DNA of 6,090 bases from Leptospiraceae bacterium. Its GTDB lineage: Bacteria > Spirochaetota > Leptospiria > Turneriellales > Turneriellaceae. Shown in pieces: positions 1 through 6,090 of this stretch. The notes below the pieces were generated by a model, which ran no database searches, had not been told where the DNA came from, and worked only from the letters and a program-made list of their open reading frames with translations. The DNA is taken from NCBI GenBank assembly GCA_016788945.1, contig JAEUSA010000445.1, forward strand, positions 1 to 6,090. Direction: 5' to 3'. A program made the position numbers and the translations under genes. Numbering within the stretch: position 1 is the first letter of the stretch; each line of letters begins with the position of its first letter.

Positions 1-1
1 G

Positions 2-379
2 TTACTTGCCGCGTTCAAATCCACTGAGGCCGCAAACACCGCGTGGCGGGTTTTGCTCGACCAGAATGGCCAGACCTTCTACCTCAGTCTGATGCCGGCT
101 GAGGCACGGCTGTTGCAAGAAGGCGGTTTCGCACGCGTCTTTACTGAACTGCGTTCCCCGACCGATAAAGATCTTTTGCGTAATGCTCCGGCACCTTCAC
201 TCGTGATTGATAACGCCGGTGACAGCGCTACGATTATTGAACTCAAGGTATCTGATTACCTGCGCTCACCGGAAAAATATCTGCGCCGCTCTCTCGCGGG
301 CCGGTCATTTTACATTCTCTCCGGCCGCGTGGTGCGCATTTCACCGCCCGAGGCCGACGCCTTAGACGGCGGCTTCTGA
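2..379 (+). CDS. C-terminal part of an unrecognised protein, 5' end outside window
   Basis: The frame is open from the first bases of the window to a TGA at 377-379, giving about 125 residues of a longer protein. An internal TTG at 53 could serve as a start, but the frame continues in coding style upstream of it (LLAAFKSTEAANTAWRV), so I treat the gene as truncated by the window edge. The visible part is soluble-looking, with no membrane segment or signal peptide. It mixes charged helical stretches (PAEARLLQEGGFARVFTEL) with beta-like segments near the end (RSFYILSGRVVRISPP). I do not recognise the family and assign no function. The stop lies one base before the ATG of the MFS transporter, so the two are probably in one operon and translationally coupled. 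This is the only functional hint available. Confidence 0.75.
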   Translation, partial: LLAAFKSTEAANTAWRVLLDQNGQTFYLSLMPAEARLLQEGGFARVFTELRSPTDKDLLRNAPAPSLVIDNAGDSATIIELKVSDYLRSPEKYLRRSLAGRSFYILSGRVVRISPPEADALDGGF

Positions 380-380
380 A

Positions 381-1604
381 ATGAACGCCGACTGGACGCT
401 GCTCACCAACCGGAGTTTTCTGCTGTTTCTGGGTTTCCGCACCTTCATGGTGCTGGGATTCCAGATTGTCGGCACGATTGCCCACTGGCAAGTCTATGCA
501 ACGACGCGCGATTCTATCTTTATCGGCTACTTGGCTCTGACTGAGGTCATACCCGCTATTTCGCTGAGTCTCGTTGGCGGTTACTGGGCCGACAGCTACA
601 ACCGCAGGCGCATTGCCCTGATCGGCAGTCTGATAACGCTCGCGAGTACATTCATCTTGTTGTATTTTTCGGGTAACCGCGAACTGTCTTCGATTCTGCC
701 GCTCTTTGCCGCTGTGGCAGTGATCGGCATCGGCCGCGGCATCGTCGCGCCGGCCAGCAATGCGCTGTTAGGTGAGATTGTATCTAAAGAATATTACGGC
801 CGCGCGGCGGTTTTCAACTCGATCGGCTGGCACGCGGCATTGATTATCGGACCCGCGATGGCAGGCATTCTCTACGAGAAGTTTTCCCCGCTGCTGTGCT
901 ACCAGATCGCGACCGGGTTGATCGTCTTGTCGACACTGTCGTTGTTCTTTATCTACGCGCCCTTGATACCGAACAACAAGCGCGAAAAACTGAGTATTGC
1001 TGTGAAAGAAGGCCTGCACTTCGTTTTCCGCACGAAGATCATTCTCGGCGCCATCACGCTCGATATGTTTGCCGTGCTGTTCGGCGGCGCGGTGGCACTT
1101 TTACCGGCCTTCAGCGATATCATTTACAAAACGGGTGCCGAAGGTTTAGGTTATTTGCGCGCCGCCCCGGCAATCGGCGCCGCAGCAATGGGATTAATAC
1201 TGCTTTTTGTGCCGATTCGCCGCCACGCGGGCAAAGTACTGCTGTGGGCCGTCGCTGGCTTCGGCGTCTGTATGATCGCCTTCGGCCTCAATAAAGATTT
1301 TCAAACCGCAATCATCATTCTTGCGCTGAGTGGTGCGGTCGATAACATCAGTGTCGTCATGCGCTCGACAATCTTGCAGACGCACACCCCCGACGGCATG
1401 CGCGGGCGGGTCTCTGCGGTGAATTCGATCTTCATTGCATCGTCGAATGAAATCGGCGCGTTCGAAAGCGGCTTTGCCGCAAAACTGATGGGGCTCGTGC
1501 CCTCAGTTGTGTTCGGCGGATCCATGACGATACTGATCGTGATCGCGACTGCATGGCTCATACCCTCGCTTAGACGACTGAGTTTTGCCGGCACGCAGAA
1601 GTAA
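381..1604 (+). CDS. Major facilitator superfamily transporter, EntS/MFS_3-like exporter
   Basis: This 407-residue protein is hydrophobic along most of its length, with about 10-12 predicted membrane helices, the normal size for an MFS carrier. The first helix starts near residue 13. The classic MFS motif A lies between helices 2 and 3 as GYWADSYNRRR (residues 67-77), with the conserved G67, D71 and the basic cluster R75-R77. A second diagnostic segment, TPDGMRGRVSAVNSIFI (from about residue 336), matches the pattern typical of the MFS_3 group that includes the enterobactin exporter EntS. Such proteins are inner-membrane, proton-driven exporters of siderophores, drugs or metabolites; the substrate cannot be read from sequence. 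The ATG at 381 follows the upstream stop by one base and gives the usual short cytoplasmic N-terminus. No strong Shine-Dalgarno sequence is visible, which fits coupling to the gene before it. The gene looks intact. The family call is firm; the exporter subtype is inference. Confidence 0.9.
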   Translation: MNADWTLLTNRSFLLFLGFRTFMVLGFQIVGTIAHWQVYATTRDSIFIGYLALTEVIPAISLSLVGGYWADSYNRRRIALIGSLITLASTFILLYFSGNRELSSILPLFAAVAVIGIGRGIVAPASNALLGEIVSKEYYGRAAVFNSIGWHAALIIGPAMAGILYEKFSPLLCYQIATGLIVLSTLSLFFIYAPLIPNNKREKLSIAVKEGLHFVFRTKIILGAITLDMFAVLFGGAVALLPAFSDIIYKTGAEGLGYLRAAPAIGAAAMGLILLFVPIRRHAGKVLLWAVAGFGVCMIAFGLNKDFQTAIIILALSGAVDNISVVMRSTILQTHTPDGMRGRVSAVNSIFIASSNEIGAFESGFAAKLMGLVPSVVFGGSMTILIVIATAWLIPSLRRLSFAGTQK

Positions 1605-1612
1605 CCCCGGCG

Positions 1613-3730
1613 TCACCAGTTCTGTTTGTAACACGCGGCGCTCAGAATATTGCCGCGGCAGGCAAACGGCAAATCATAAAACTCGCCGTCGAGGCGTGAA
1701 GAAATTCCCAGATGCAGCGGGCTTGCGACATTTTCGACGAAGCGCGATTTGAAGCGGAAAGTGAGCGACGCTTTGCCCTGACCGGCTGAATCGCTTTCTG
1801 CACGCAGCGCGAGATTCCATTCTTCTGCATCAAAATAAGCCCGTTTGAGTTCGATGAAACCGTTTTTCGCGACGGCGGAAAATTCTGCCGAAGCAAATTC
1901 GATGTCCTGAAATTTATCTTCGAGACGGTTGAGCGGCCCCGTGAGTATGCCCTTCTGGAAAAAACCTTCGCGTATTTTACCGCGCCCCAAGGAACCCGAA
2001 ACATAGCCCGTCGCCGTCTTTACAAATGCGTCGCTTCCCTGGCCACTCCATTCAAAGACACCCTGCGCATGGATCAGGCCGTATACCGTGCCCTTGAGGG
2101 CCAGCATGCGGCTCACTTCATCGGCCTTGAGGCCTGCCGCCGTAAAACGCAACTGTTTACTGGCACCGCGCGAGCGATAGTGAAAATTCAACCGCCCGCG
2201 CGCCACAATCAGCGAGCCGTTCTCGACGTTCAGGCCATCTTCGGCAAGTTTGATCTGCGCTGTTATGTCCGATAATTGCCATTTACCATAGTGCAGCTTG
2301 GCTGCACTGACGCGCAACGCGACATCGGCAGAGGTCGCACTCTGTTCGCCGGTGGGCGCACTACCGGCAGCTGCGCTCTCTTCGAGCACAACTTCGCCAA
2401 ACGCGAGGGACCCCCTAATGAGCGGTCCTTGAGCGCGCCGGGTAATGGTCATGTTCGCGATGAAGCTATTTCTACCCAAAGACAAGCGCTGCGATTTAAG
2501 CAAAACTACATCGTCGGCAAACTGCGCAGACAACACTGGCGCGGTGAGCCTCTGCCCGGCAAGCGGTAGGGCGAAATCCCGGAGGGATATTTGTGCGCTC
2601 AAATGGCCATCTTGGATCTTGCCGTCTGCGGCAAAGTTGCCGGCCACGTCGCGCGGTGCCGCAAGTACCTTGAGTTCACCCGCGATACGAAAATTTCCCG
2701 AAACGGGTTTGCCGGGAGAAAAGTCGACATTCTCAAATTGTGCGTTTAGCCCCTGCTGCGCCACATTGCCCTGCGCCGATCGCACGCTCAGATCACCCGG
2801 CGCAACGGGAAATCGCCCACTCAACAGAACTTTCATTGCCGGGGAGCTCAACTGGACTGACAGGTTCTCGGGCGAAAACACAACCTGCTCGCCTACGCGT
2901 GTAAAAGAAATTTTCCCATCTGCGCGCGCCAACCGTCTGTCGAGTGCAGCGAGGTTAAGCGCCTTGAGCATGATCTCGCCCTTCAGCGTGAGCATCGGCG
3001 GTAATTTTCGTTCATGCAGCGCGGCGGAAATGGCCGCAAAACCCATACCGCTGAATTCGGCATTCAGTTGAAATCCACCCTGACCTTCAATTTCGCCGTT
3101 CAAGGCCAGAGTCTTGCTCTCATTGCCTTTAAGATGCAGTGAAAAGCCATGCCTACCCTTGAGTTTAACACTTGGTATATCTTGCAGAATTTCACCGGCC
3201 TCAATGTCGATGCGGCCTACATTCAGCGCCGTGGTATTGCCACCGACGGTACCGGTCGGCTGCGCAACGGAGCGTTGCCAACTTTTTGCCGCTTCTTTAC
3301 CTGCGGGTTGCTTTGCGCTATCGGCGAAGAGCTCGATGCGCAGACGGTCGGCGCTGAGCGAGGTGATGTCGGGCTTTTTTCGAACCAGCGATAGCAGCGA
3401 AACGGACAGCCGTAGATTGTCGACATGAACAAAACACCGGTCGCTTACAAAGAGGCGGGGTTTCAGGCAGAGTTTGGTCAGTCGGATGTCCCCCGACCAG
3501 GTATAGTCGAGGCCGCCGATCGAAGCTTCGTAACCCGAACGGCTGGTCAGCGCCGCTTCGAGTTCTTGCCGGATTTTTTCAGGAGGGTATTTGTGCCGAA
3601 AAAAAAGGAATAGCGCGGCGACGGAGGCTGCCCCCAATAACAGGAGCGCTCCGAACCACCACAGCCATTTCAGCCGCAAAATGCTGCGGCGCGGATCAGC
3701 CGACGACTGCTGCGGCGATGATGATCGCAA
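1613..3730 (-). CDS. AsmA-like periplasmic protein with N-terminal membrane anchor
   Basis: This 705-residue protein has one membrane anchor at about residues 22-44, preceded by basic residues, and then a long extracytoplasmic region. Right after the anchor, residues 48-135 show the AsmA N-terminal pattern: a helix (EKIRQELEAAL), then alternating beta segments (YEASIGGLDYTWSGDIRLTK) ending in a sl-x-sL repeat. The middle is beta-rich, a flexible Ser/Ala/Thr linker lies near 446-468, and residues 560-690 resemble the AsmA C-terminal region. AsmA/TamB-type proteins are thought to act as hydrophobic grooves carrying lipids between membranes, or to support outer-membrane assembly; that role is family knowledge, not visible here. 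The protein has exactly four cysteines, C88/C99 and C691/C700. The longest plausible frame uses TTG at 3730, overlapping the DUF350 gene by 35 bp and without a clear ribosome binding site. A second TTG at 3679 (residue 18) would begin just after that gene's stop and keep the anchor, so the start is uncertain. The stop is TGA at 1615-1613. Confidence 0.8.
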   Translation of the reverse strand: MRSSSPQQSSADPRRSILRLKWLWWFGALLLLGAASVAALFLFFRHKYPPEKIRQELEAALTSRSGYEASIGGLDYTWSGDIRLTKLCLKPRLFVSDRCFVHVDNLRLSVSLLSLVRKKPDITSLSADRLRIELFADSAKQPAGKEAAKSWQRSVAQPTGTVGGNTTALNVGRIDIEAGEILQDIPSVKLKGRHGFSLHLKGNESKTLALNGEIEGQGGFQLNAEFSGMGFAAISAALHERKLPPMLTLKGEIMLKALNLAALDRRLARADGKISFTRVGEQVVFSPENLSVQLSSPAMKVLLSGRFPVAPGDLSVRSAQGNVAQQGLNAQFENVDFSPGKPVSGNFRIAGELKVLAAPRDVAGNFAADGKIQDGHLSAQISLRDFALPLAGQRLTAPVLSAQFADDVVLLKSQRLSLGRNSFIANMTITRRAQGPLIRGSLAFGEVVLEESAAAGSAPTGEQSATSADVALRVSAAKLHYGKWQLSDITAQIKLAEDGLNVENGSLIVARGRLNFHYRSRGASKQLRFTAAGLKADEVSRMLALKGTVYGLIHAQGVFEWSGQGSDAFVKTATGYVSGSLGRGKIREGFFQKGILTGPLNRLEDKFQDIEFASAEFSAVAKNGFIELKRAYFDAEEWNLALRAESDSAGQGKASLTFRFKSRFVENVASPLHLGISSRLDGEFYDLPFACRGNILSAACYKQNW

Positions 3731-3986
3731 TGCCCAGCATCATGCAGCCGAACACCATTGCCATCGCCCGGTTATGTTTATCGGCGATTTCACCCCAGAT
3801 ATCACGCGGATGAATCCAGTCGATAATGACAAACGACAGAACCATAATGACTATTCCCATAACAGAATAGATCAGTACCGCAAGAATATGCTCAAGATCC
3901 AGCAACGGCAATTTTGCGCGCGGTAAATCCATGGTGTTGGCGAATGCACTGCCTGCAATTAGCAGGAAAAACAGCAATTTTTTCAT
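3696..3986 (-). CDS. DUF350 (YjfL/UPF0719-like) small membrane protein
   Basis: This 96-residue protein starts with a typical signal peptide, MKKLLFFLLIAGSAFA, with likely cleavage after A16. Two membrane helices follow at about 34-55 and 75-95. Between them is a short polar loop with HPRDIWGEIADKHNRA, leading into a glycine-patterned second helix (VFGCMMLGIAIIIAAAVVG). The loop plus an N-x-A-x-A-x-x-x-G-x-x-x-G-type helix is what I associate with a DUF350 unit. E. coli YjfL and related proteins are longer and carry more helices, so this is a short, single-unit form with its own signal sequence (or a first helix that is not cleaved). The biochemical function of the family is unknown; members often lie near DUF4178, aminopropyltransferase or PspA-like genes. 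A strong ribosome binding site precedes the ATG, and the 3' end overlaps the AsmA-like gene by 35 bp. Confidence 0.8.
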   Translation of the reverse strand: MKKLLFFLLIAGSAFANTMDLPRAKLPLLDLEHILAVLIYSVMGIVIMVLSFVIIDWIHPRDIWGEIADKHNRAMAMVFGCMMLGIAIIIAAAVVG

Positions 3987-4037
3987 GACTTTCCCCTTTT
4001 TATTGAATCAACATTTATGAAAACAAATCCGTACATC
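3987..4037 (-). other. AT-rich 51-bp gap within the minus-strand operon
   Basis: This is the only real intergenic gap in the window. By direct count it has 16 G/C of 51 bases (about 31%), well below its surroundings. It carries the DUF350 ribosome binding site. I see no hairpin followed by a T run and no convincing -35/-10 pair, so it neither clearly splits nor clearly restarts the operon. Confidence 0.5.
3992..3997 (-). promoter_or_regulatory. Ribosome binding site of the DUF350 gene
   Basis: On the minus strand AGGGGA lies with its GGGG core six bases before the ATG at 3986-3984, a strong Shine-Dalgarno match and the best one in the window. It fixes this start and suggests the DUF350 gene is initiated independently, unlike its tightly overlapping neighbours. 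Confidence 0.75.
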
Positions 4038-4238
4038 TTATTTTCCACCGCCCGAGAGAATACGCGGCATGTAGTGCGCTCTGAACGATGTCGGGTTCGA
4101 GCGGATGTTCTTCACATTCAGGTTTTGCGCCGTAATCGGCGTCTTGCCACCGCTCTGCGTAACCATCGAGTAGACAACATAAAAAAACATCAGAATTGTC
4201 AGCGGAATATAGACGTACATTTTCAGAATATCTTTCAT
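4038..4238 (-). CDS. Small single-pass membrane protein, unknown function
   Basis: This 66-residue protein has one hydrophobic segment at about residues 8-26 (YVYIPLTILMFFYVVYSMV) after a short charged N-terminus (MKDILKM). A polar, basic tail of about 40 residues follows (TPITAQNLNVKNIRSNPTSF), ending in SGGGK. It has no cysteines and no motif I recognise. Its ATG shares one base with the TAA stop of the zinc-ribbon/DUF4178 gene (TAATG), a junction typical of coupled operon genes, and this is the main reason to accept it as real. A weak AAGGCGAG purine stretch lies upstream. Its place between the DUF4178 and DUF350 genes suggests it is an accessory part of the same membrane assembly; that is inference. 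It is downstream of a membrane-anchored partner, so a small subunit or stabiliser role would fit, but nothing in the sequence proves it. Confidence 0.7.
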   Translation of the reverse strand: MKDILKMYVYIPLTILMFFYVVYSMVTQSGGKTPITAQNLNVKNIRSNPTSFRAHYMPRILSGGGK

Positions 4239-5899
4239 TATCGCTCGCCTTCTTTCATTCGGTAGCGGATATAGTAGTACAGGTTAAAGCCAAGGAGTAT
4301 GAAGATGAAAGCGACCGAACCGCCTACCGATGCGACATCGCGTTTGGCGCGCAAACGCAGTGAAAATTTCGGCGCCGCTGCCTTGGTAGGAAAATCGAGC
4401 GGCAATAACTTGCCGCGTTTCTCACCGGTAGGTGCCGGCTGGGCCGCAGCAGGCGCCGTGGCTTTCTGGCCGGGTTTCGTCACCGGGGCTGTCGGCGGTA
4501 CCAGTGGTGCCACGGGTCGCAGGCCATAAAAATTCAGGTAACGTTTGAACGCGTCGACACCAATATTCGTGGCACCTGCGACAAAAACAAAATACGTGCC
4601 CTTAGGCATCTTTATCGTTGTGAAATCCGCCTTGTCGCTGCCTTCAGACCAGGAATCTTCACCACTGCCACCCCAATAATGAGATAATTCGGTGTCGTAG
4701 ATAAATCCTTCACCTGTCTCTTCGTTGATCATGAACACATTGAGGCTCATCCATTGCTGGTTGAGATTCGCACGGAAATCGAACTCCACATTGCTCTGCC
4801 GCGTGAGTTCAATCGTGCCGGGCTCAAAGTTGAATTCGAGGTAATCGGTTGTACCTTCAGTTTTCAGTTCGAAATCGGCAGTATTCAGGGTGATGTCTTT
4901 TGCCACCACCACCTTTTCTTCGGCGCGACCCGAAACAATACTGCAGGTAACTGAAGTCGCCAAGAACAGCAATGCCGTCCAAGCGAGAGAAAACAGATAA
5001 CGGCGTTTTGCCGGGTTTGGCTCGCACATGCCGAGCCCGACGCGCGTCGGCATCTCGGTCAGATTAAACGCAGCCTGTATTTCTTCGGGATATTTGTATT
5101 CGCCGACCGACCAGTTGCTCTCAGTAATGCGCCGTGTCAGCTTATGCTTGGCGATAATGGCATCGAGTGTATCACCGCCGCCATCATCGCTGTCATCATC
5201 TTCATCGTCGTCCTCTTCTTCGACGTCGGGTTTATGGCCCTGCAAGAGCTTGGCCATATCGGCCTGTTTTCCATCTGGATAGAAATATTGCGAGACCGTT
5301 TCGCACGAAGCGGCGTACGGTGGGTTGATGTATTCGGTGACATCGTTCATTTCGCCGAGGCTTGCCTGCCAAGGGAACTCACCGATGATGCTCTTTACCG
5401 TCGCACGGTAATGCGTAAAATAGCGCAGCTTCTTGCCACCGATCAGAATTTTGCCCGTTGGACCAAACCAGCCCGGTCGACCGCTGCCGTCGAAGCCTAA
5501 GCCGGGTGCTTGCTGTACAAGTGTCCAGTGGCCCGACGATTCCACAAGATAACGATAGCCATGGTATGGGTTAAACAACAGGTACTCAGACCATTCGCCG
5601 CCGTCGTCATCGCCGCGGACAACCATGCCCACGCATTTGAACTTTACACCTTCCAGCGTCCCTTCCGCGGAGAGCGGAATCCACATTTTGCTGTTGAATT
5701 TTTCGTTGTATTTCTTTTTCAGCACGAGCACATCGTGCGTCGGCTCCAGAATGGAACTGCAATAGGGGCAGCGGATCGTCTGTGATTTTCCCGGCAGTTC
5801 GAGTTTTACCGGCCCACCGCAATTGGGGCATTTGAAGCCCTTGGCTGATACGGGAGATGCCTCTTTCGGGGCCATGCTATCAGCGGCGCGTTCGCTCAT
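4238..5899 (-). CDS. Zinc-ribbon, DUF4178-domain membrane protein with large extracytoplasmic domain
   Basis: This 553-residue multidomain protein begins with a zinc ribbon of two CPxC knuckles (C24/C27 and C44/C47). A DUF4178-type beta-rich domain follows at about 65-210 (for example EWSEYLLFNPYHGYRYLVE, then SGHWTLVQ). Next comes an acidic stretch of Asp/Glu/Ser at 227-239. A first membrane helix lies at about 301-322, with R299-R300 before it. The segment 325-460 is beta-rich and carries a W-S-E-G-S motif (417-421) and MPKGTYFVFVAGA, features I associate with the second half of DUF4178 proteins. A Pro/Ala-rich linker (463-492) leads to a second helix at about 525-544 and a basic tail. The positive-inside rule places the ribbon and DUF4178 domain in the cytoplasm and the middle domain outside. 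The ATG forms an ATGA overlap with the preceding gene and has GGAG seven bases upstream. Function is unknown; the ribbon more likely mediates protein contacts than catalysis. Confidence 0.85.
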   Translation of the reverse strand: MSERAADSMAPKEASPVSAKGFKCPNCGGPVKLELPGKSQTIRCPYCSSILEPTHDVLVLKKKYNEKFNSKMWIPLSAEGTLEGVKFKCVGMVVRGDDDGGEWSEYLLFNPYHGYRYLVESSGHWTLVQQAPGLGFDGSGRPGWFGPTGKILIGGKKLRYFTHYRATVKSIIGEFPWQASLGEMNDVTEYINPPYAASCETVSQYFYPDGKQADMAKLLQGHKPDVEEEDDDEDDDSDDGGGDTLDAIIAKHKLTRRITESNWSVGEYKYPEEIQAAFNLTEMPTRVGLGMCEPNPAKRRYLFSLAWTALLFLATSVTCSIVSGRAEEKVVVAKDITLNTADFELKTEGTTDYLEFNFEPGTIELTRQSNVEFDFRANLNQQWMSLNVFMINEETGEGFIYDTELSHYWGGSGEDSWSEGSDKADFTTIKMPKGTYFVFVAGATNIGVDAFKRYLNFYGLRPVAPLVPPTAPVTKPGQKATAPAAAQPAPTGEKRGKLLPLDFPTKAAAPKFSLRLRAKRDVASVGGSVAFIFILLGFNLYYYIRYRMKEGER

Positions 5900-6090
5900 T
5901 TGGCCGCTCCATTTGCCCCGGCTTGCACCGGTTCTGCGTCGGCAGCCTTAAAGCCATAGACGCTGCGTATGCGCACAAGGTGCAGATCGCGGAATGTTAC
6001 CGCTTTGCCGATAAAAACGAGCGGCTTATCTTCAGAAAAGTCCAGCGTGGCAAATGTGCCATCTTGCCGCAGCAAGTCGACCACCGGAGC
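5896..6090 (-). CDS. C-terminal end of a probable DUF4178-family protein, start outside window
   Basis: The frame is open to the window edge, giving 64 residues before a TGA at 5898-5896. A GTG at 6084 is an in-frame possible start, but coding continues beyond it (APVVDLLRQDGTF), so I take this as the tail of a longer gene. The segment DGTFATLDFSEDKPLVFIGK followed by AVTFRDLHLVRIRSVYGF resembles, from memory, the end of soluble zinc-ribbon/DUF4178 proteins: a 'dG-x-F-A-T-L-D-F-S' strand, then 'P-x-V-F-x-G-x-x-V-x-F-x-D-L-x-L'. The rest is an Ala/Gly-rich tail (DAEPVQAGANGAAK). The stop overlaps the next gene's start as ATGA, so the two are almost certainly co-translated. Being followed by another DUF4178 gene supports the call, since the families are often paired. 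With only the tail visible, the identification is tentative. Confidence 0.6.
   Translation of the reverse strand, partial: APVVDLLRQDGTFATLDFSEDKPLVFIGKAVTFRDLHLVRIRSVYGFKAADAEPVQAGANGAAK
5907..5910 (-). promoter_or_regulatory. Ribosome binding site of the zinc-ribbon/DUF4178 gene
   Basis: On the minus strand GGAG sits seven bases before the ATG at 5899-5897, inside the end of the preceding gene. It favours this ATG over the later in-frame methionine at residue 9. Confidence 0.55.

Noticed and set aside
896..1294. Plus-strand 132-codon open frame inside the MFS gene
   Set aside because: It is an arginine-rich out-of-frame shadow without hydrophobic segments; the MFS frame has conserved motifs throughout.
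1587..1611. GCCGG / CCGGC inverted repeat at the convergent junction as a terminator
   Set aside because: The stem is only 5 bp with a 15-base loop, and no T run follows it on either strand.
2445..3071. Plus-strand open frame of about 208 codons opposite the AsmA-like gene
   Set aside because: Its protein is low-complexity (Ser/Ala/Arg/Pro-rich) with no domain, and it lies wholly within a well-supported minus-strand gene; it is a by-product of codon bias.
3987..4037. Internal promoter in the AT-rich gap (TTGTTT with TAAAAA, 18-base spacing)
   Set aside because: A transcript from this pair would start inside or after the ribosome binding site, and the hexamers match consensus poorly. Low GC alone is not enough.
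5028..5282. Plus-strand open frame with a long poly-serine run
   Set aside because: The serine run is the complement of the acidic stretch in the DUF4178 protein, which has clear domains.
5896..6084. GTG at 6084 as the true start of a 62-residue protein
   Set aside because: Coding continues to the window edge upstream of it, and the sequence begins mid-domain, so a truncated longer gene is more likely.

Overview
This is a 6.1 kb, gene-dense stretch of a bacterial chromosome, roughly 50-55% GC by eye. It holds seven protein genes, two of them cut by the window edges. I see no RNA genes, mobile elements, CRISPR arrays or long repeats, and no gene-free stretch over 300 bases. The longest intergenic gap is 51 bp. 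An AsmA-type envelope protein and exported membrane proteins suggest a Gram-negative (diderm) bacterium. Nothing here fixes the phylum; a Leptospirales-like (Turneriella/Leptonema) spirochaete is only a weak impression.

Plus-strand block (1-1604): the C-terminal end of an unrecognised protein is followed one base later by a complete major facilitator superfamily exporter of the EntS/MFS_3 type. The two are probably co-transcribed. This block converges on the minus-strand block, with only 8 bp between the two stop codons (1605-1612).

Minus-strand block (6090 down to 1613): five genes run in one direction and are very tightly packed. In transcription order they are: the tail of a probable DUF4178-family protein; a 553-residue protein with a zinc ribbon, a DUF4178 domain, two membrane segments and a large extracytoplasmic beta-rich domain; a 66-residue single-pass membrane protein; a 96-residue DUF350 (YjfL/UPF0719-like) membrane protein; and a 705-residue AsmA-like protein. 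Junctions are an ATGA overlap, a one-base TAATG overlap, a 51-bp gap with a strong ribosome binding site, and a 35-bp overlap. This is most simply read as one operon.

From general family knowledge, DUF4178 and DUF350 genes tend to occur together, often beside polyamine aminopropyltransferase or PspA-like envelope-stress genes, and their biochemical role is not established. Here the pair is joined to a small membrane protein and an AsmA-like protein, a family tied to lipid transfer and outer-membrane homeostasis. The working inference is an envelope-maintenance or envelope-stress module with a cytoplasmic zinc-ribbon/DUF4178 face and a periplasmic face. The neighbouring sequence beyond position 6090 would be the most informative addition.
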